A stretch of DNA of 64,000 bases from Auanema rhodensis (taxonomy: Eukaryota > Nematoda > Chromadorea > Rhabditida > Rhabditidae): NCBI GenBank assembly GCA_964057225.1, contig OZ059898.1:5332001-5396000 (forward strand), in the 5' to 3' direction. Position 1 is the stretch's first letter, and every line of letters begins with the position of its first letter. Below, one piece after another: positions 50,411 to 63,683 of the stretch. Under the pieces are notes generated by a model, which was not told where the DNA came from, made no database searches, and saw only the letters and a list, made by a program, of their open reading frames with translations. A program made the translations under genes and the position numbers.

Positions 50411-51339
50411 ATGAACGCTTTTATTTTTCAACTTATCTTCTTTTCATTTCTTACTTACTGCTCAGCTGATGCCTTGAGGAAACGAAAACCATGTATAAAT
50501 GGAGATCAGGATGGTTAGACCTCAATTATAGACAAAGAGTTTGCTCGTAATACTTCCTTTGAAACTTGAGAAAGAAAATAATTTCGTTTTGATTTGTTTC
50601 ACATTCTTACACTTTTGAAACATAAAAGTGAATTGAAAGAATATTTTCAGTTTATAAAAAAATCAGATTCAATTTATTAAATGATTATTACAATGCCCTT
50701 TCGGATCTTAAACCCGAACATTTTCATATATTTCTTTAACAGGTGATAAATGTTACTGCTTTGATGGGTGGACAGGAGCTCTTTGTCATAGAAAAATGCA
50801 TTGTGAAGGATTCGAACGCTTAAATAATGGATCGTGAGTTCTCAAAATGCAGTTCAGTACATAGCAGTTTTAGTTGTGTGCAATGTGAAAAGGGATGGCA
50901 AGGATCAGATTGTGATGCTATATTATGCTACAATGATGGTAGAGCTAATTATGACGAAACAGCTTGCGAATGTAATAAGCCTTATTCTGGTAAAAAAGCA
51001 AAAAGTTCAACGTTACAGAATATGTTTCAGGATTATTCTGTGCAACTGCTCAAACTGAAGATATATATTCATACTACAATAACTTTGCCAGCAGAACAGG
51101 AGCTTTGGGAGTATTATGCATCATTCCATTATTTATAATGTACATGAGTAAGATTGTTTTGAAAAAAAACTCAAATATAACTGTCACTACTAGCATGTGA
51201 ACATTGCGCAAGGCGACGTCAGCTGGAACGAGTCGGATTGCACCTGTCGGGAACCGTTCTGAAGCATCAAGACAAGGCTGTTAACCCAAAAGCAGTATCT
51301 CTTCTTATTGCTGAAGACCAACGTAGTAATAATGATTAA
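50411..51339 (+). CDS. EGF-domain single-pass membrane protein (possible frameshift or 19-nt intron)
   Basis: A signal peptide (MNAFIFQLIFFSFLTYCSA) is followed by EGF-like modules: DKCYCFDGWTGALCHRKMHC, VQCEKGWQGSDCD and CECNKPYSGLFCAT. Then a membrane-proximal IYSYYNNFASRTG, one membrane helix (GVLCIIPLFIMYM) and a short basic tail (CARRRQLERVG) ending at 51337-51339. About 190 residues, a type I surface protein of a small nematode-conserved kind. Between NNGS and SSVHSS the frame shifts by one. Either a 19-base intron (50834-50852, GTGAGT..TGCAG) is removed, which is shorter than known nematode introns, or a base is missing or extra in the sequence. The other introns are a 220-base one after exon 1 and normal ones of about 40-45 bases. 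No partner is indicated by neighbours. Confidence 0.7.
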
Positions 51340-51506
51340 AAGCATCACATTTTTAGAATAATGGCTTGGAACTATTAATAATATATTTTAAATAAATCTT
51401 TATATGCATAAAAACTATAGTAATAGGCTAAACCTAAAACCAGTAGAAATTTCCCATAAGCTAAATATGTCCTAACAGTAAATAAATAAGTTAATACCGA
51501 GTTGAT

Positions 51507-52531
51507 TATTGAGCTGAAAGGTTTTTATAAACAGTGGGTACGTAGTCATCATACTCAGCCTATAATGCAATAGGTTATAAATTCACTAGGGAAGTTAAAA
51601 TTTAGAAACCTGGAAAAAGTTGGCAGCAACAGGAGTTCCCAAATTGTGTTTCTCAACAAATTTATTTATATCCCAGTTATTTCTTTTATCAGCACTATAC
51701 TTCCACCTAGAAACAGGATCATCAAAACAATAACAAAATTAAAGAAAGAACAGTAAGAAACGTACTTTCCATGCTCAGCATCGACAAGCTTTCCTTTTTG
51801 CTTATAAATGAGGAAGATGTAACGGTGGTAACCTAATCAAAAGTATTAAATTATAATCAATACAAATGCAATACCTGTTCCTTCTGGAGGAGCAGATCCA
51901 ATGTATTCAGAAAGAACCTCTCCCTTGCTGACATCATTTCCCGGAATATTTGCAACAAGCCAATGATGCCAAGGACCGAATTTTGGATTTTCTCTAGATG
52001 GTGCATCTGGGTCTAAAAATACAGCTGGTTTTCTTATTGCTACTTTAAGACATACCGACTAGCATTAAAGTGTAAAGAGCATTAGAATCAGCCGTCCATT
52101 TAATATTGACAGGAATGTCTTTAACCAAAGTTGGTGTAAGATGATTCCCCAGAGTAATCTAAATTTAAAAAAAGAGAAACTTAGATTATATAAGGCTGAT
52201 AACTGTAAGATCACCAGCGTAACTTATTTGAGCGACTTCTGGGGGTGTTTGCTTGATGACCTGAAAAGCACAAAAATGATGGTTAATACACATAAAATAC
52301 TTACATCAGGAATAACTCCGTGTTTTGAAAACAGACTTGAATCCATCGTTGCAAATTCTCTGTAAATAAGAATATGGAGGTAAATTAGTGTTTGACACTA
52401 TGAAAGGCATGCTATAGTGGAGGAAAATACCGATATTTGAAAATACGGCTTTGTCTTGAAGAAAAAAGCACTCTGTTGCCAGAATTAAACAAGTTTATCG
52501 CGCTCTTCAAAGCAAAAGTTGCAGATCTCAT
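51507..52531 (-). CDS. Phosphatidylethanolamine-binding protein (PEBP), with presequence
   Basis: Orthologue of C. elegans F40A3.3 type PEBPs, which bind phospholipid head groups and are usually cytosolic kinase-pathway or lipid-binding proteins. It starts [20 protein letters not shown] at 52531: an Arg/Ser-rich N-terminus without acidic residues, resembling a mitochondrial targeting peptide. The family core is intact: [33 protein letters not shown] and [20 protein letters not shown] (the DPDxP and GxHR signatures, here [12 protein letters not shown]), [19 protein letters not shown], and the C-terminal [20 protein letters not shown]. About 215 residues. Convergent with the EGF gene, 168 bases between stops. 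Confidence 0.92.
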
Positions 52532-52893
52532 CTAAGAAATTATATTTATCAAAGTTTCTAATTAGATTTATCAAATAAAAATAAAACTAATCATATTATA
52601 ATTTCACTGCATGTGCCAAAATACAAAAAACGAACACAACTTCGCTCAATCTACGTATAAGATTAAATTGCGACCAATACTTTTTCAACACTGAAAATTT
52701 ATTAAAAATTTGAATATTTTTTCTTTGTTTTCTTCTGCCATTATATGTTGAAATTGCTTACTCATGATTCTGATGCTTAACTGATTTAATTTATCAATCA
52801 ATATTGCATAAATCAAGAAAACTATTAATTTTCACTATCTATATTTCTTCAATATTTATTATATTTCAGGTATATTAACTCAAAACTGTAGCT
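52532..52893. promoter_or_regulatory. Bidirectional promoter region of PEBP and DDX51 genes
   Basis: 362 bases of AT-rich DNA. A TATTTCAG acceptor-like sequence ends about 25 bases before the helicase ATG. Confidence 0.4.
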
Positions 52894-55320
52894 ATGGGAA
52901 AAGAGAAGAAAAAACAAAGGAAAGAAAATCAAAAACTTAACGATGATGTAGACGAGGAGGAAAAGGAAGCAAGTGTTGGAACAGAGCTCGAAAATTCCAA
53001 TACCCAATGTGATCAGAATGACACAACGGAATATGAGGAAATGGATTTGGATGAAGCGTACGTGAATAATTTTGTCAACGAAAATGTACATTTTTTTTCA
53101 GTATTCCGGAATGGGAAAATTCAGATAATGAAGGAACAAACAAAATAGAGGATACACCTGCACCTGAAGAGCCTACCGGCTACACTATTTTAGGAGAGCC
53201 AGAATTCATAAAAGTGCAAAAAATAGCGTAACTGTTTCGATGATTATTTATTTTAATATATTTGTATAACAGAGTAACAAGCTCTTGGATTGAAAATGCT
53301 ACTATATTTCCTGCCGAACTAGCCGAAAAAAATTACTGCAAGATTACTGCTGTAAAAGGATTGCCATCATCAATGGTCGATAAGCTGCAAGAACGTATAA
53401 AATCATGGTTTCCTGTACAGGTTTGGTTTTTCTTAGAATGATGACTTCACTTTCGAACTTTAGAAATCGGTCTTACCCATTCTTCTACAAGATATTGAAC
53501 ATCCTCCTATTCTAAGACCCAGAGATATCACAATTTCCGCACCTACAGGTTTTTACTTCTTTTCCTATTACATTTATATATGTACTCTGTGTTAAGGATC
53601 AGGAAAAACTTTGTGTTATATTATTCCTGCTATAGCGACTGCTGGAGAGTGTCCTCCTGGAAGACTTAGTTCATTGATCGTTGTTCCTAATCAAGCCTTA
53701 GTTCGTCAGATTGAAGCTGTGAGAAATATTTGATAGAAGTAGAGCAACATAATTTTTTAATTTCAGGAATTTCAAAGGTTCAACGTGTTTGAATGTAAAG
53801 TAGTTAGTCTGATTTCGAATACTGTTGAAAAAGATTTCATTAGATTAATTAATTTAGAAGTAATTATTTTGTTAAACTTACGTTGATTATTAATCCATTT
53901 TCAGAATAATCTATTCAATACAGATATAATAATAACTACACCTGCTAAATTAGTTGAATGCTTAACGCATCCTGACAATATTATACGGTTCACTCACTTG
54001 AAGTATTATTATACACATATTTGTAAGCGCATAATTTGTTATTTAAAGATACTTGATTGTTGATGAAGCCGATCGCATGGGTAACAAAACGAGATTAGAA
54101 TGGCTGGATCTTGTAGAAAGTCGATCGTCAGGTATGATTCAAATGTAGTTATCATTTTGTTTTTATTTTTTTCAGGATCTTTCCGTCCCACAAACATTAC
54201 CGATATTTTATCAACTAGATCAGCCCCAAGAAAAATTTTGTTGTCGGCCACAATTTCAAAGGATGTAGAGGAATTGCATATGTGGAAGTTGTTCCGTCCT
54301 TGCTTGTTTAGAGCAAATGCAACATCAAGTGAACAAGTTGTTGCTCCTGTGCTTGATCACATTACGGGCAGATTAGCTTTACCTGCCACTATAAAACATA
54401 AAATCATAATGGCAGAAAAACGTATCCATCCTTTGGTATTATATAACGTTATAGAGAAATCTGAATTCAAGAAAATTTTAGTTTTTACTAATGAAAAGTG
54501 GGATCCGATTTTCTCAAATATGTACTCGCATTTTCATTTTTTAGAACTTCTGCAGTTCGCTTATGTCGATTACTCCAGCACATGGTGGAGAACCGCTATT
54601 CTGTTGAAAACATAACTTCTAATCTTCATTCAGCCAAAAGAGCGAAACTTCTTTCAAAGTTCATAAAGAATGATGTAAGTAAATTCATCAGTACTGATTT
54701 AATTGTTTTATTATTATATAGATACGAATACTTATTTGTTCTGATATGTTAGCCCGTGGTGTTGATGTTCCAAACATTGACTGTGTAGTTAACTATGATC
54801 TCCCTCCAGACGATAGATTATTTGTTCATAGGTAATATTTTTCTCTATTCTTTTCCTTATATAATTTTTAAGGGCGGGAAGAACTGGAAGAGCTGGTCTG
54901 GACGGAACAGTTCTTAGTATTGCTGATAAAGATCAGGTATATATATTACGTTGAAGGCAAGAGATAAGTTGGTTTTATAGAGACGGAGATTTATTAAAAT
55001 GCTTACTAAAACATCATTAATTGATGGAGCTTCACAAGAAGAAGTAACTGAAACAGAATATGGACCGTTGATGGAAACGTATCAAACTGGGCTTTTGAAA
55101 TTACAAGGGGATTTGGTTGTTAAAGGAGGCAATAGTCCATTGAATATATGTGTTCTCATTTTAAATTATTCTAGGTAAAGATGTTGGTAATAGCACAGTG
55201 AGTGGTTTTGAGTATCGACGTAACCGGAAATGGAACCCTGCACTTCGAGAAGAAAGAGAGGCTGAACGTGCTAAATTAAGAGCAAAATGGAAAGGAAAAA
55301 ATAAAACTAAAACTAATTAA
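52894..55320 (+). CDS. DEAD-box RNA helicase, DDX51/Dbp6 type
   Basis: ATP-dependent RNA helicase; family members act in 60S ribosome biogenesis in the nucleolus. A charged N-terminus ([17 protein letters not shown], acidic stretch) precedes the helicase core: a Q-motif region with WFPVQ, motif I SAPTGSGKT, Ia [12 protein letters not shown], motif Ib TTPAKLV, motif [10 protein letters not shown], motif [10 protein letters not shown], motif IV ILVFTN, motif [11 protein letters not shown] and motif [13 protein letters not shown] basic C-terminus ([19 protein letters not shown]) ends at 55318-55320. About 600 residues, fitting C. elegans ZK686.2. The insert between motifs II and III ([16 protein letters not shown]) is family-typical. 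All catalytic motifs are intact. Metaxin-2 follows 200 bases downstream on the same strand. Confidence 0.93.
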
Positions 55321-55520
55321 TGCCCTTTGTGCTAATTGTTGAATTTGTTTAGCCATTTTTTATCAATGGAATTCTTATTGTTATTGCTGTTGTTGTTGTT
55401 TTTATAGTCTACTCTAAATTTTAAAGATTTATGTTTTCACTTTTTTCTACTTTACGGTTTTTTCCGTTAATATCAAAAATATCTAAGAAGGATAGATGAC
55501 GCTTTAACTTACTTTCTAAG
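55321..55520 (+). promoter_or_regulatory. Intercistronic region of a probable ddx51 / mtx-2 operon
   Basis: 200 bases, U-rich on the plus strand, with a small hairpin ACGG-TTTTTT-CCGT near 55,454-55,467. It ends TTACTTTCTAAG directly before ATG 55521, a strong trans-splice acceptor. Size and layout match nematode operons. Confidence 0.6.
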
Positions 55521-56474
55521 ATGGCAAAGACAGGTTTGATAACCGACTTGGTGAATGAGTTATCTTTAACAGCTGGAACAGAATGGGAGGATGTGTCTCT
55601 TTTCACACCTTATTTGAGTCAGTAGTCTTATTCTTTTATTTTGAAACGTTTATCGTTTTAGCTGAGCAGGCTCTTCTATACGAATATGCTGATTGTTTAG
55701 CAACTCAAACGTTTCTTCGAATGGCGCAGTTACCTTATAGGGTAATACAGAGGCCAAATGCCGAATTCATTTCTCCGACAGGTTATAGGACTTTTTGAAA
55801 ATATGTCATTAAAACATTTTAGGCCAAATCCCATTTCTTAAAATTCAGAAAAAACTTGTATCAGAATTCAGTAATATTGTGGAATTTGTTTCAAGAAAAG
55901 GTGTTTCCTTGTCTTCGCATTTGCCAGAAAACCAAATTGCTGACATGAGAGCTCAAATGGCTGTGATTGATCATCTTCTTCGCAATGTCGAAGTAATTTT
56001 TCATTTTTCTCATTTCGCGGCATTCTTGTTTTTTAAGATTTATATTGTTTGGAAGCACGAGGAAACGTACACCAATGTAACAAAATCACGATTCGGTTCA
56101 GTATATCATTGGCCATTGAGCTCTATTTTACCATTTCTCAAAAAGAAGGAGATGCTAACAAAACTACAGGATTGTGATTGGCTCAATAAGGTTATTCATT
56201 GACATATTTGTGCTACGTTTAAAATGAAATTCAGACCATGGAAGAAGTTGTTGAGCAAGCTGACAAGGCCTTTCGTTCTCTCTCTTTTCAACTAGGAAAT
56301 GAAAAGTTCTTATTCGGTAATCAACCCACCGAAGCTGATGCATTAATGTTTGGACACTTGTTTACTATTTTAACACTACGTTTACCTGCCATGGATATCG
56401 CAAATTGTCTGAAAAAATATTTCAATCTCACAGAATTTGTTCAGAGATGCAATGTAGAATACTTCAAAAAGTAA
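55521..56474 (+). CDS. mtx-2: Metaxin-2, mitochondrial outer-membrane import/SAM component
   Basis: Metaxins are GST-fold proteins of the mitochondrial outer membrane that help insert beta-barrel proteins, and in worms also link mitochondria to kinesin and dynein. It starts MAKTGLITDLVNELSL. The first GST-like part has LYEYADCLATQTFLRMAQLP, VIQRPNAEFISPTG and IPFLKI, matching the metaxin pattern (LPYxV, NAEFMSPxGxxPF). The C-terminal helical part has EETYTNVTKSRFGSVYHWPL and FLFGNQPTEADALMFGHLFT, the signature of the family, ending RCNVEYFKK at 56472-56474. About 265 residues, normal length, five short introns. No C-terminal membrane anchor, as for metaxin-2 (metaxin-1 has one). Second gene of a probable operon. 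Confidence 0.93.
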
Positions 56475-56590
56475 TGCTAGAAGTATAGGTTTTAGATGTG
56501 AAAAATATACTGAATCAAATAAATATACAAATTTTTATTTAAATGAAAATATCTTAAGCATAGTACATTTCAACGGAAGACTAGGAATGT

Positions 56591-59113
56591 TTACAATTTA
56601 CTGTAGCCGGCAAAGTTTTCGAAAACAATGTCTCTGTCTTTGCTAATTTTCTCATTGGTTATCCAGTCGTCTTTTAATACAACAAGCGGCTGTTCGCAGC
56701 AGAAGCTGAATAGGAAGTACATGTGGAACTTTCTTACATAAACTTACCGGTATGCTACTTCAATATCCGATTTCGATGCTCCAGAATCAGAAGCGAAGTT
56801 CACCAAAAGTGAACCTATATGAAAGGTTTGAATTTTAGTTCTTCGCTTTAACACTTACCGGCCCATAATCTGGCAATGGCAAAGGAAACATCTCTAGCAA
56901 CTGCATCGATTCTGGTAGAATCACGAAGAGCAGCATCACCAGCCTTTAACATGAGCTTTTCCAACGTTTGGAACGAAGTTAATATATTCTCTTTGCATTC
57001 GTTTAATCTTTTTTCACCTGAATACCACAATTAGGACATTTCCAACGAAAAAAAGTTTACCTTCATTAGTTTCTTTTAACAGAATATTCAAATATTTTTT
57101 AAGAGCCAATAAAACATTCTCTTTTCCAGAAAATACACGAAGCACATCAAGTGAGAGAACATTAGTAGTTCCTTCCCAGATAGGAGTTACTTGAGCATCT
57201 CGGAGAATAGAAGGGAGTCCAGTGTCTTCCATATATCCTTGCCCTCCAAAGCATTCAATACCTTCGGAAATGAGAGGAACACACTAAATATAAAAGGTGT
57301 CTTCAAAATTCTGATATTACCAAAAATACCATTTTTCCAGCATATAATTTTAAAACTGGGGTTATTAATCTTAGCATTATCGATTGTGTACCATCTGCCT
57401 TATTAGATTCCTAGAAAAGTAATTAAAAAAAGAAAGAAATCAAAAGACAGACCTGTAGTCCTAAAAGTTTAGCAGCTTCAAACAAAAGCATCACACATCC
57501 CCGAGTTTCAACTTCCATTTTAGACAATGTTGCTGTATGTAATGGCCATTTGCTTTGATGTTGTCCAAAAACACTTCGCCGAGTGGAATAATCACGAGCC
57601 AACGATATAATTCTAGAACAAAAGTGGTGTGCTTGAAAGAGGGAATTATTGAATTACCTCCTCATACCCGATATTGAAGCAACAGCATTATGAATTCTAG
57701 TAATATTTAACATATAAGCTATTCCTGGGATTCCTCGACCTGGTTCACCTATACGTTCAGCTTTACAACCGTCAAGAATTAGTTCTGCTGTGGGGAGCTT
57801 GAAAAGAACTTTCATGTTGATACAAATCAAAATAGTTTACCTGACGAGTGCCAAGTTTGTCTTTTAATCGAACCATTTGAATACCATTGAGGGAGCCGTC
57901 TTCATTTCGGATTCTGAGCAAAAACAGTGATAACCCTTTAGATCCCTGATAGTAGGATAAGTTCATTTAACTAAAATAAAGTTCAACGTTACCTGGGTAG
58001 CATTACCATCTTTATCAACTACACGTGCTAAAGTTAATGCAACATCTGCATCAATGGCGGAACTAAACCACTTATAGCCATGTAGACGATACTGATATAT
58101 TCAAAACACTCAACAAACAAAACAATATATAAGCCTACATTATCTCCTTCTTCTTGTACAGCGTATGTATCACATCCTCCACCAACATCACTTCCTCCTT
58201 TTTTTTCAGTCATCCATTGTCCACTGGTCCAAGCTTTATCACCGTCTCGGGAAAGAAGTCTGTCTATAGCTTCAGTTGCCGATTTATGAGTTCCATGAAG
58301 ATTCAAAGACTACAAAACGTACTGAAGCAATAAATACAAACTATTTACTTGTAGTGTTTTCACTGCGCCATCAGTCATAGCCATAGGACAAGTTGATAAA
58401 CCGGCAGATGGGGAATACAGATAAAGCTTTGCAATCTTAACAAAATATTCACATATAAAATCATATAATTTAATGAACCTGATGTAATCGTCTAATGTAA
58501 GGATCTTTAGATTTATCATATCCAATGGCTAAAACAAAGGTATAAAATTATTTCGCAAATTTGATTATACCAATTATTCCTTCCTCTGCGCAAATTTTCT
58601 TCAGTTTATACCATTCTGGAGCAACTTTTAGCTGATCCACCTAACATAATCAAATAAAATAACGATATTAGATGTAGTTCCAACCCGCTTTCCCCATGCG
58701 TCTTGTTGTTCAAGTCGAGGTTCATTCAACTCTGCTTCTCTGCCCAAAGCATTAATTTCGGAGACAACTCTTTCACCAAATCTATCCAAATCTTGAGCTA
58801 CCTAATAAAGAATATATTGTATGTTGCTTAAGCTTATTAATGGATTTTTTGAATACTAAGAATTTCAACTTCACGCACTCTGTCATACTCTTGCTGAGGA
58901 AGCATGCGACGAAGCAATCGTTCTAATAAAGGATCATCTTTAAACGGATTGTGCAAAGTAGGTCCCACCTAAATGAATACTTCTATTTTTCTTCCGTAAT
59001 CGAAGTATATAATTAAAATATAAAATGCAATAGAAAATTCTATTAAAAAACTATTTGACCTGAGTAAAATCTCCAGTTTGGGCATGCTTATACTTTGAAG
59101 CAATGGACGACAT
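56591..59113 (-). CDS. acdh-11: AidB-like acyl-CoA dehydrogenase, ACDH-11 type
   Basis: Large acyl-CoA dehydrogenase of the AidB/ACDH-11 group. In C. elegans ACDH-11 binds C11/C12 acyl groups and tunes fat desaturation with temperature. It starts [20 protein letters not shown] at 59113. The adaptive-response N-terminal part ([20 protein letters not shown]) is followed by the core [16 protein letters not shown] (flavin-site TEKxGGSDV), [76 protein letters not shown] and [19 protein letters not shown], all typical of the family. The C-terminal helical domain ends [10 protein letters not shown] at 56591. About 610 residues in more than 10 exons. It lies downstream of rab-30 on the same strand, as (I recall) in C. 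elegans Y45F3A, which supports orthology. Peroxisomal or mitochondrial signals were not seen. Confidence 0.88.
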
Positions 59114-59845
59114 TCTAGAAAGTAAAACGTGACCAAATAAAATACTTAAACCTTATCAACCTAAGAGACGACCGGATCATGATTGTCACACAAGTTCTTT
59201 TAACACACCTAATGAAGAGTCACTGCTGTACCCCTGGAGTACAAAGTACATTAGCTAGTACGAAGTACATTGTTTAACACATAATTTAACCAATAATATG
59301 CCCTAAAGTGATAAAGCCAGCTTTCTTTTCGATAAGATAATAATCTATATGAAAATAAAATTTCCCTTTTCTAAAAAATTTAGGTCATTGCGCAATTCGA
59401 CGCCCTCCTAATTCTCTAACTACTGGCAACGGTATTGATTATATGACAACAGAGGATAGAGAACTAGGAACAATACCGAAGTGAACAACAGAAAACATGT
59501 CATTACGATAAACTTCATAAAAACAAGAAATAAAAGAAAGCAAGTGTATGAGGAATACATCCCCTATAGAAATCTGAGCAAATCTTGATAAAAGATAAGC
59601 CACAAACATATCACAATATGTATAATATGTAACAAGGTCAAGAATGCAAGCAAACCTCCCAAATAAGTTAAGACTAGTAAGTAAGACACCAATACCCACA
59701 GGTTAATCTATACATAATGTACAATCTGGAAAAATAAATAAGTATAATATTATGTTTAGTGATCATGAGGAAGCATATTCGGCAAAGATTGGGGATAAAT
59801 ACTATAGAGAATGACAAGAAAGTGACAGAGTTCTTAACAATTATG
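59114..59845. other. Spacer between rab-30 and acdh-11
   Basis: 732 AT-rich bases in a tandem gene pair (minus strand). Too long for a typical operon spacer; I see no gene in it. Confidence 0.5.
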
Positions 59846-60788
<943 letters not shown>

Positions 60789-61993
60789 TCAATGATCAAT
60801 TTAATAAAAAACTGTGAGGTAAAATACTCTGAATAAGGTAACCCTGAAAAAAATCATATTAAACAAATTCAACATTATATGAAAGAAATAAAAATATAAA
60901 AAATAGCAAGTAATTCGGAAAACAGAAAGCACGTAGGAAATTTTAACCATTCAGCTTCCCGTGTGAATATCGAAGAGAAATAAAAACTTCAAAAACACTT
61001 TAAAACTTGTTGAGAATTTTTGGACACACTACGAACACACCATCACATAATTTGCGCCAGCTAGGTATATGAGGTGTTGACGTGCTTCTGACATAGTATA
61101 GTTCAATGAATTGTGTGAAGAGATGGGCTGATGTCAGAGAGCTTAATATTGTTTTAGTTTTTCATAGTTAGTCTTTTAGGTTAAAATAATTCCCTTAATA
61201 TATTTTTCAAATCTCATTTATTTAATTATTATGAATGAATAAATATTTATAAAAATATACTTAATATGTAGGAATAGTTGACAAGAATATGACTTTCAAT
61301 TTGAGATAGAATAAGTGAACAACTGAGATTGTAAGAGATAACGGAGTGGATTTGAAGTGAAAGAATAGATGGACACAATTGCACCCAACCACATCGTATG
61401 ACAAGCCGTCAAGCAAAGCCAATGAGATTATTTGTTCAATTGGTGCATATTTCATCTAGAGCTTCAAAGCGAAAGCAGCAGTTTGACACTGAATTATTGT
61501 TGAGTTTCATTTTTAGAATGCGCATAAGTCGATGAGTACTCCCAGTTTCATGTTTCGTTCCCAGGGCATGGGATGCTTATGATATAAAAAACTGACAATA
61601 AGATGCCTTAAAAATGTTCTTCAAGTAATGAACAAGCAATATGGGAAATATAGAAATTTTATTGGTTCACTGTTTGATTTTCAGCTGGGTTTGTTAATGT
61701 TTGTTTTTTGTAAATATATATCTTTTTTTTTCTGGAATTCTAATGTTTCACACCGTATTTTTAATTTTTACTTTTTATGATTGAAAAAGGTTCTGTTCGA
61801 TGCGTCCACTTTACTTATCAAGGTTTACCATCTAGCTTTCTTATGCTGTTTTGCTTTTTATGGATATATCTAGACCCAATTTTATATATAATTTCAATTT
61901 TCTATGTCTTTTCTGATTTGAACAGGTAACTGAACAGATAAATATTCATTGCACTGACCAAAAAGGATTGCTTCGGCCTTTTGAACAAATAGT
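60789..61993. other. Spacer between the collagen gene and rab-30
   Basis: 1.2 kb of AT-rich DNA. A GC-richer stretch at 61,040-61,130 sits 250-350 bases upstream of rab-30 and may be its promoter. The rest is probably the collagen 3' flank. Confidence 0.4.
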
Positions 61994-63143
61994 TTAATGA
62001 CGTCTGTATCCTCCAGCTTGAACGTTGGCGTTGGCATTGCGCTGTGGACATGGACAATATTCGGCATCCTTTCCTGGTTCTCCTTCCTCTCCAGCTTCTC
62101 CTGAAGCTCCTGGGGCACCATCGTCTCCCTTGGCTCCTTGTGGCCCGCGTTCTCCTGGTGGTCCAGCTTGTCCTGGGGCTCCAGTATCTCCCTATACATA
62201 TTCCATTACAAATGTTCCAATAATATTCTGTACCTGTGATCCATCGTCTCCTCTATCTCCGAGAAGTCCTGGAGTTCCCTTGGCTCCTGGAAGACCAATC
62301 TGGTGTTCGACATCCTCTCCTGGCTCTCCTTGGGGTCCTTCCTCTCCGATTGGTCCTGGGGCTCCGATTCCTCCGATGGTTCCTGGGAATCCTGGTTGTC
62401 CGTCTCTTCCTGGCATAGCGGCTTGTCCACGAGCTCCGCGCATACCACGTGGTCCTGGCTTTCCTGAGGGTCCTGAACATACATAATATATAATAAGTTA
62501 GAAAAATATAATAACCTGCTGGTCCAGCTGGTCCTTGTGGGCAGTTGAAGCATCCAGCGTATTGTTGTGTTTGAGCTTGAGCGTCATCAGCATCTTGTCC
62601 ATCATGTCCTGGAACTCCTGGGAGTCCGTCTGGTCCATCGTGTCCTTGTTCTCCCTTTGGTCCTGCGGGTCCGGCGGGACAAGTGTTATCGGCTTTGCAG
62701 TTGCAGCTACCGCTTGGTCCGGCTTAAAGATATAATAATGGTAATGATATAATTCGTAGTGACTTACATGATGGTCCGTCATTGAAGGCAGTGTTGCTAA
62801 TGGAAGGTGGGACTCCAATAGTTCCGGGAAGGTTGGCTCCAGAAGGATGTGGGCTTCCTCCTGATTCTCCTCCTGGATATGGTTGATCTCCGAAACCTCC
62901 TTGTGGTCCTGGGAATCCAGAGCGTGGTGGTGGAGCAGCATAACCATAAGCTTGACGACGAACACGACCGTACTTATTCATATCTCTCCATAAGGAGTCG
63001 GACTCAGCCTTCCAGGAATCCATCTCGGTGTCAAGTTCATTACGAATCTCACTAATCTCTTGAATAACCATTGGGAATGAAACCAAACAGGCCATAAGAG
63101 CAATGGCACCTAGGCCAATGGCTGCGCAGCCAGCCTCGTACAT
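61994..63143 (-). CDS. Cuticle collagen
   Basis: Structural collagen of the nematode cuticle, secreted by the hypodermis. It starts MYEAGCAAIGLGAIALMACL (hydrophobic anchor, residues about 3-28). The conserved N-terminal homology block has VIQEISEIRNELDTEMDSWK and LWRDMNKYGRVRRQ, with the subtilisin/BLI-4 cleavage site RVRR. A Pro/Gly-rich stretch is followed by the cysteine knot CNCKADNTC, Gly-X-Y block 1, a CFNC cluster, a longer Gly-X-Y block with short interruptions (one at EDVEHQIGL), and the C-terminal domain YCPCPQRNANANVQAGG ending YRRH at 61994. About 320 residues, three to four introns of about 45 bases. Which named collagen it matches cannot be decided. The high codon bias (GGA, CCA) is typical of highly expressed worm collagens. 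Confidence 0.95.
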
Positions 63144-63683
63144 CTTAAAAGAAGAACTATGAATAAAGAAAAAAATTGATTCTAGTTTTAAAGTAATAAT
63201 ATCATATTGAGAAAACCTCAAGATGCAAATGAAGAAGAATGCGATTATTTCTTCTTTTATACTGGCAGATCCAGAGGATGACCCACTTATGGAAATATGA
63301 CAAAGGCGGGACAGGTTTGATTATAGATAAGAGGATATTGCAAGGACATATGATTGCAATCAGGCAGGATCTCGGCAATAATATTGCTGATAGACGACAA
63401 TAAGATCTACTATATAGATCCTATCAAACCGAGAATAGAGAAAAGTGTATGGCAAGAATATTTATTCAATTTAAAATAATAAATATACAAATTTGATCAA
63501 ACTGTTTAGTCAAACTTCGAGCATTATTAGTTTATTATAAAAAGAGGTAAGACGGATGTAAAATTATTGTGCTCTGCACCAGCATATTAGTTATTTAATA
63601 TAAAGGAATATTTAATACATATAAAGTAGGAAGATAAGTAAACGAAATATATATATATATATACATGACTGGATTAACCATGC
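63144..63683. promoter_or_regulatory. Upstream region of the collagen gene
   Basis: 540 bases between the SAP30-like stop and the collagen start. A short TA tandem lies at about 63,647-63,662. The collagen promoter is expected here; no clear boxes were identified. Confidence 0.4.

Noticed and set aside
62025-62486. 153-codon Pro/Ser/Gly-rich plus-strand frame
   Set aside because: Antisense shadow of the collagen Gly-X-Y region.
61994-63143. Assigning the collagen to a named dpy/rol/sqt gene
   Set aside because: Domain layout fits many members; without alignment the specific orthologue cannot be told.
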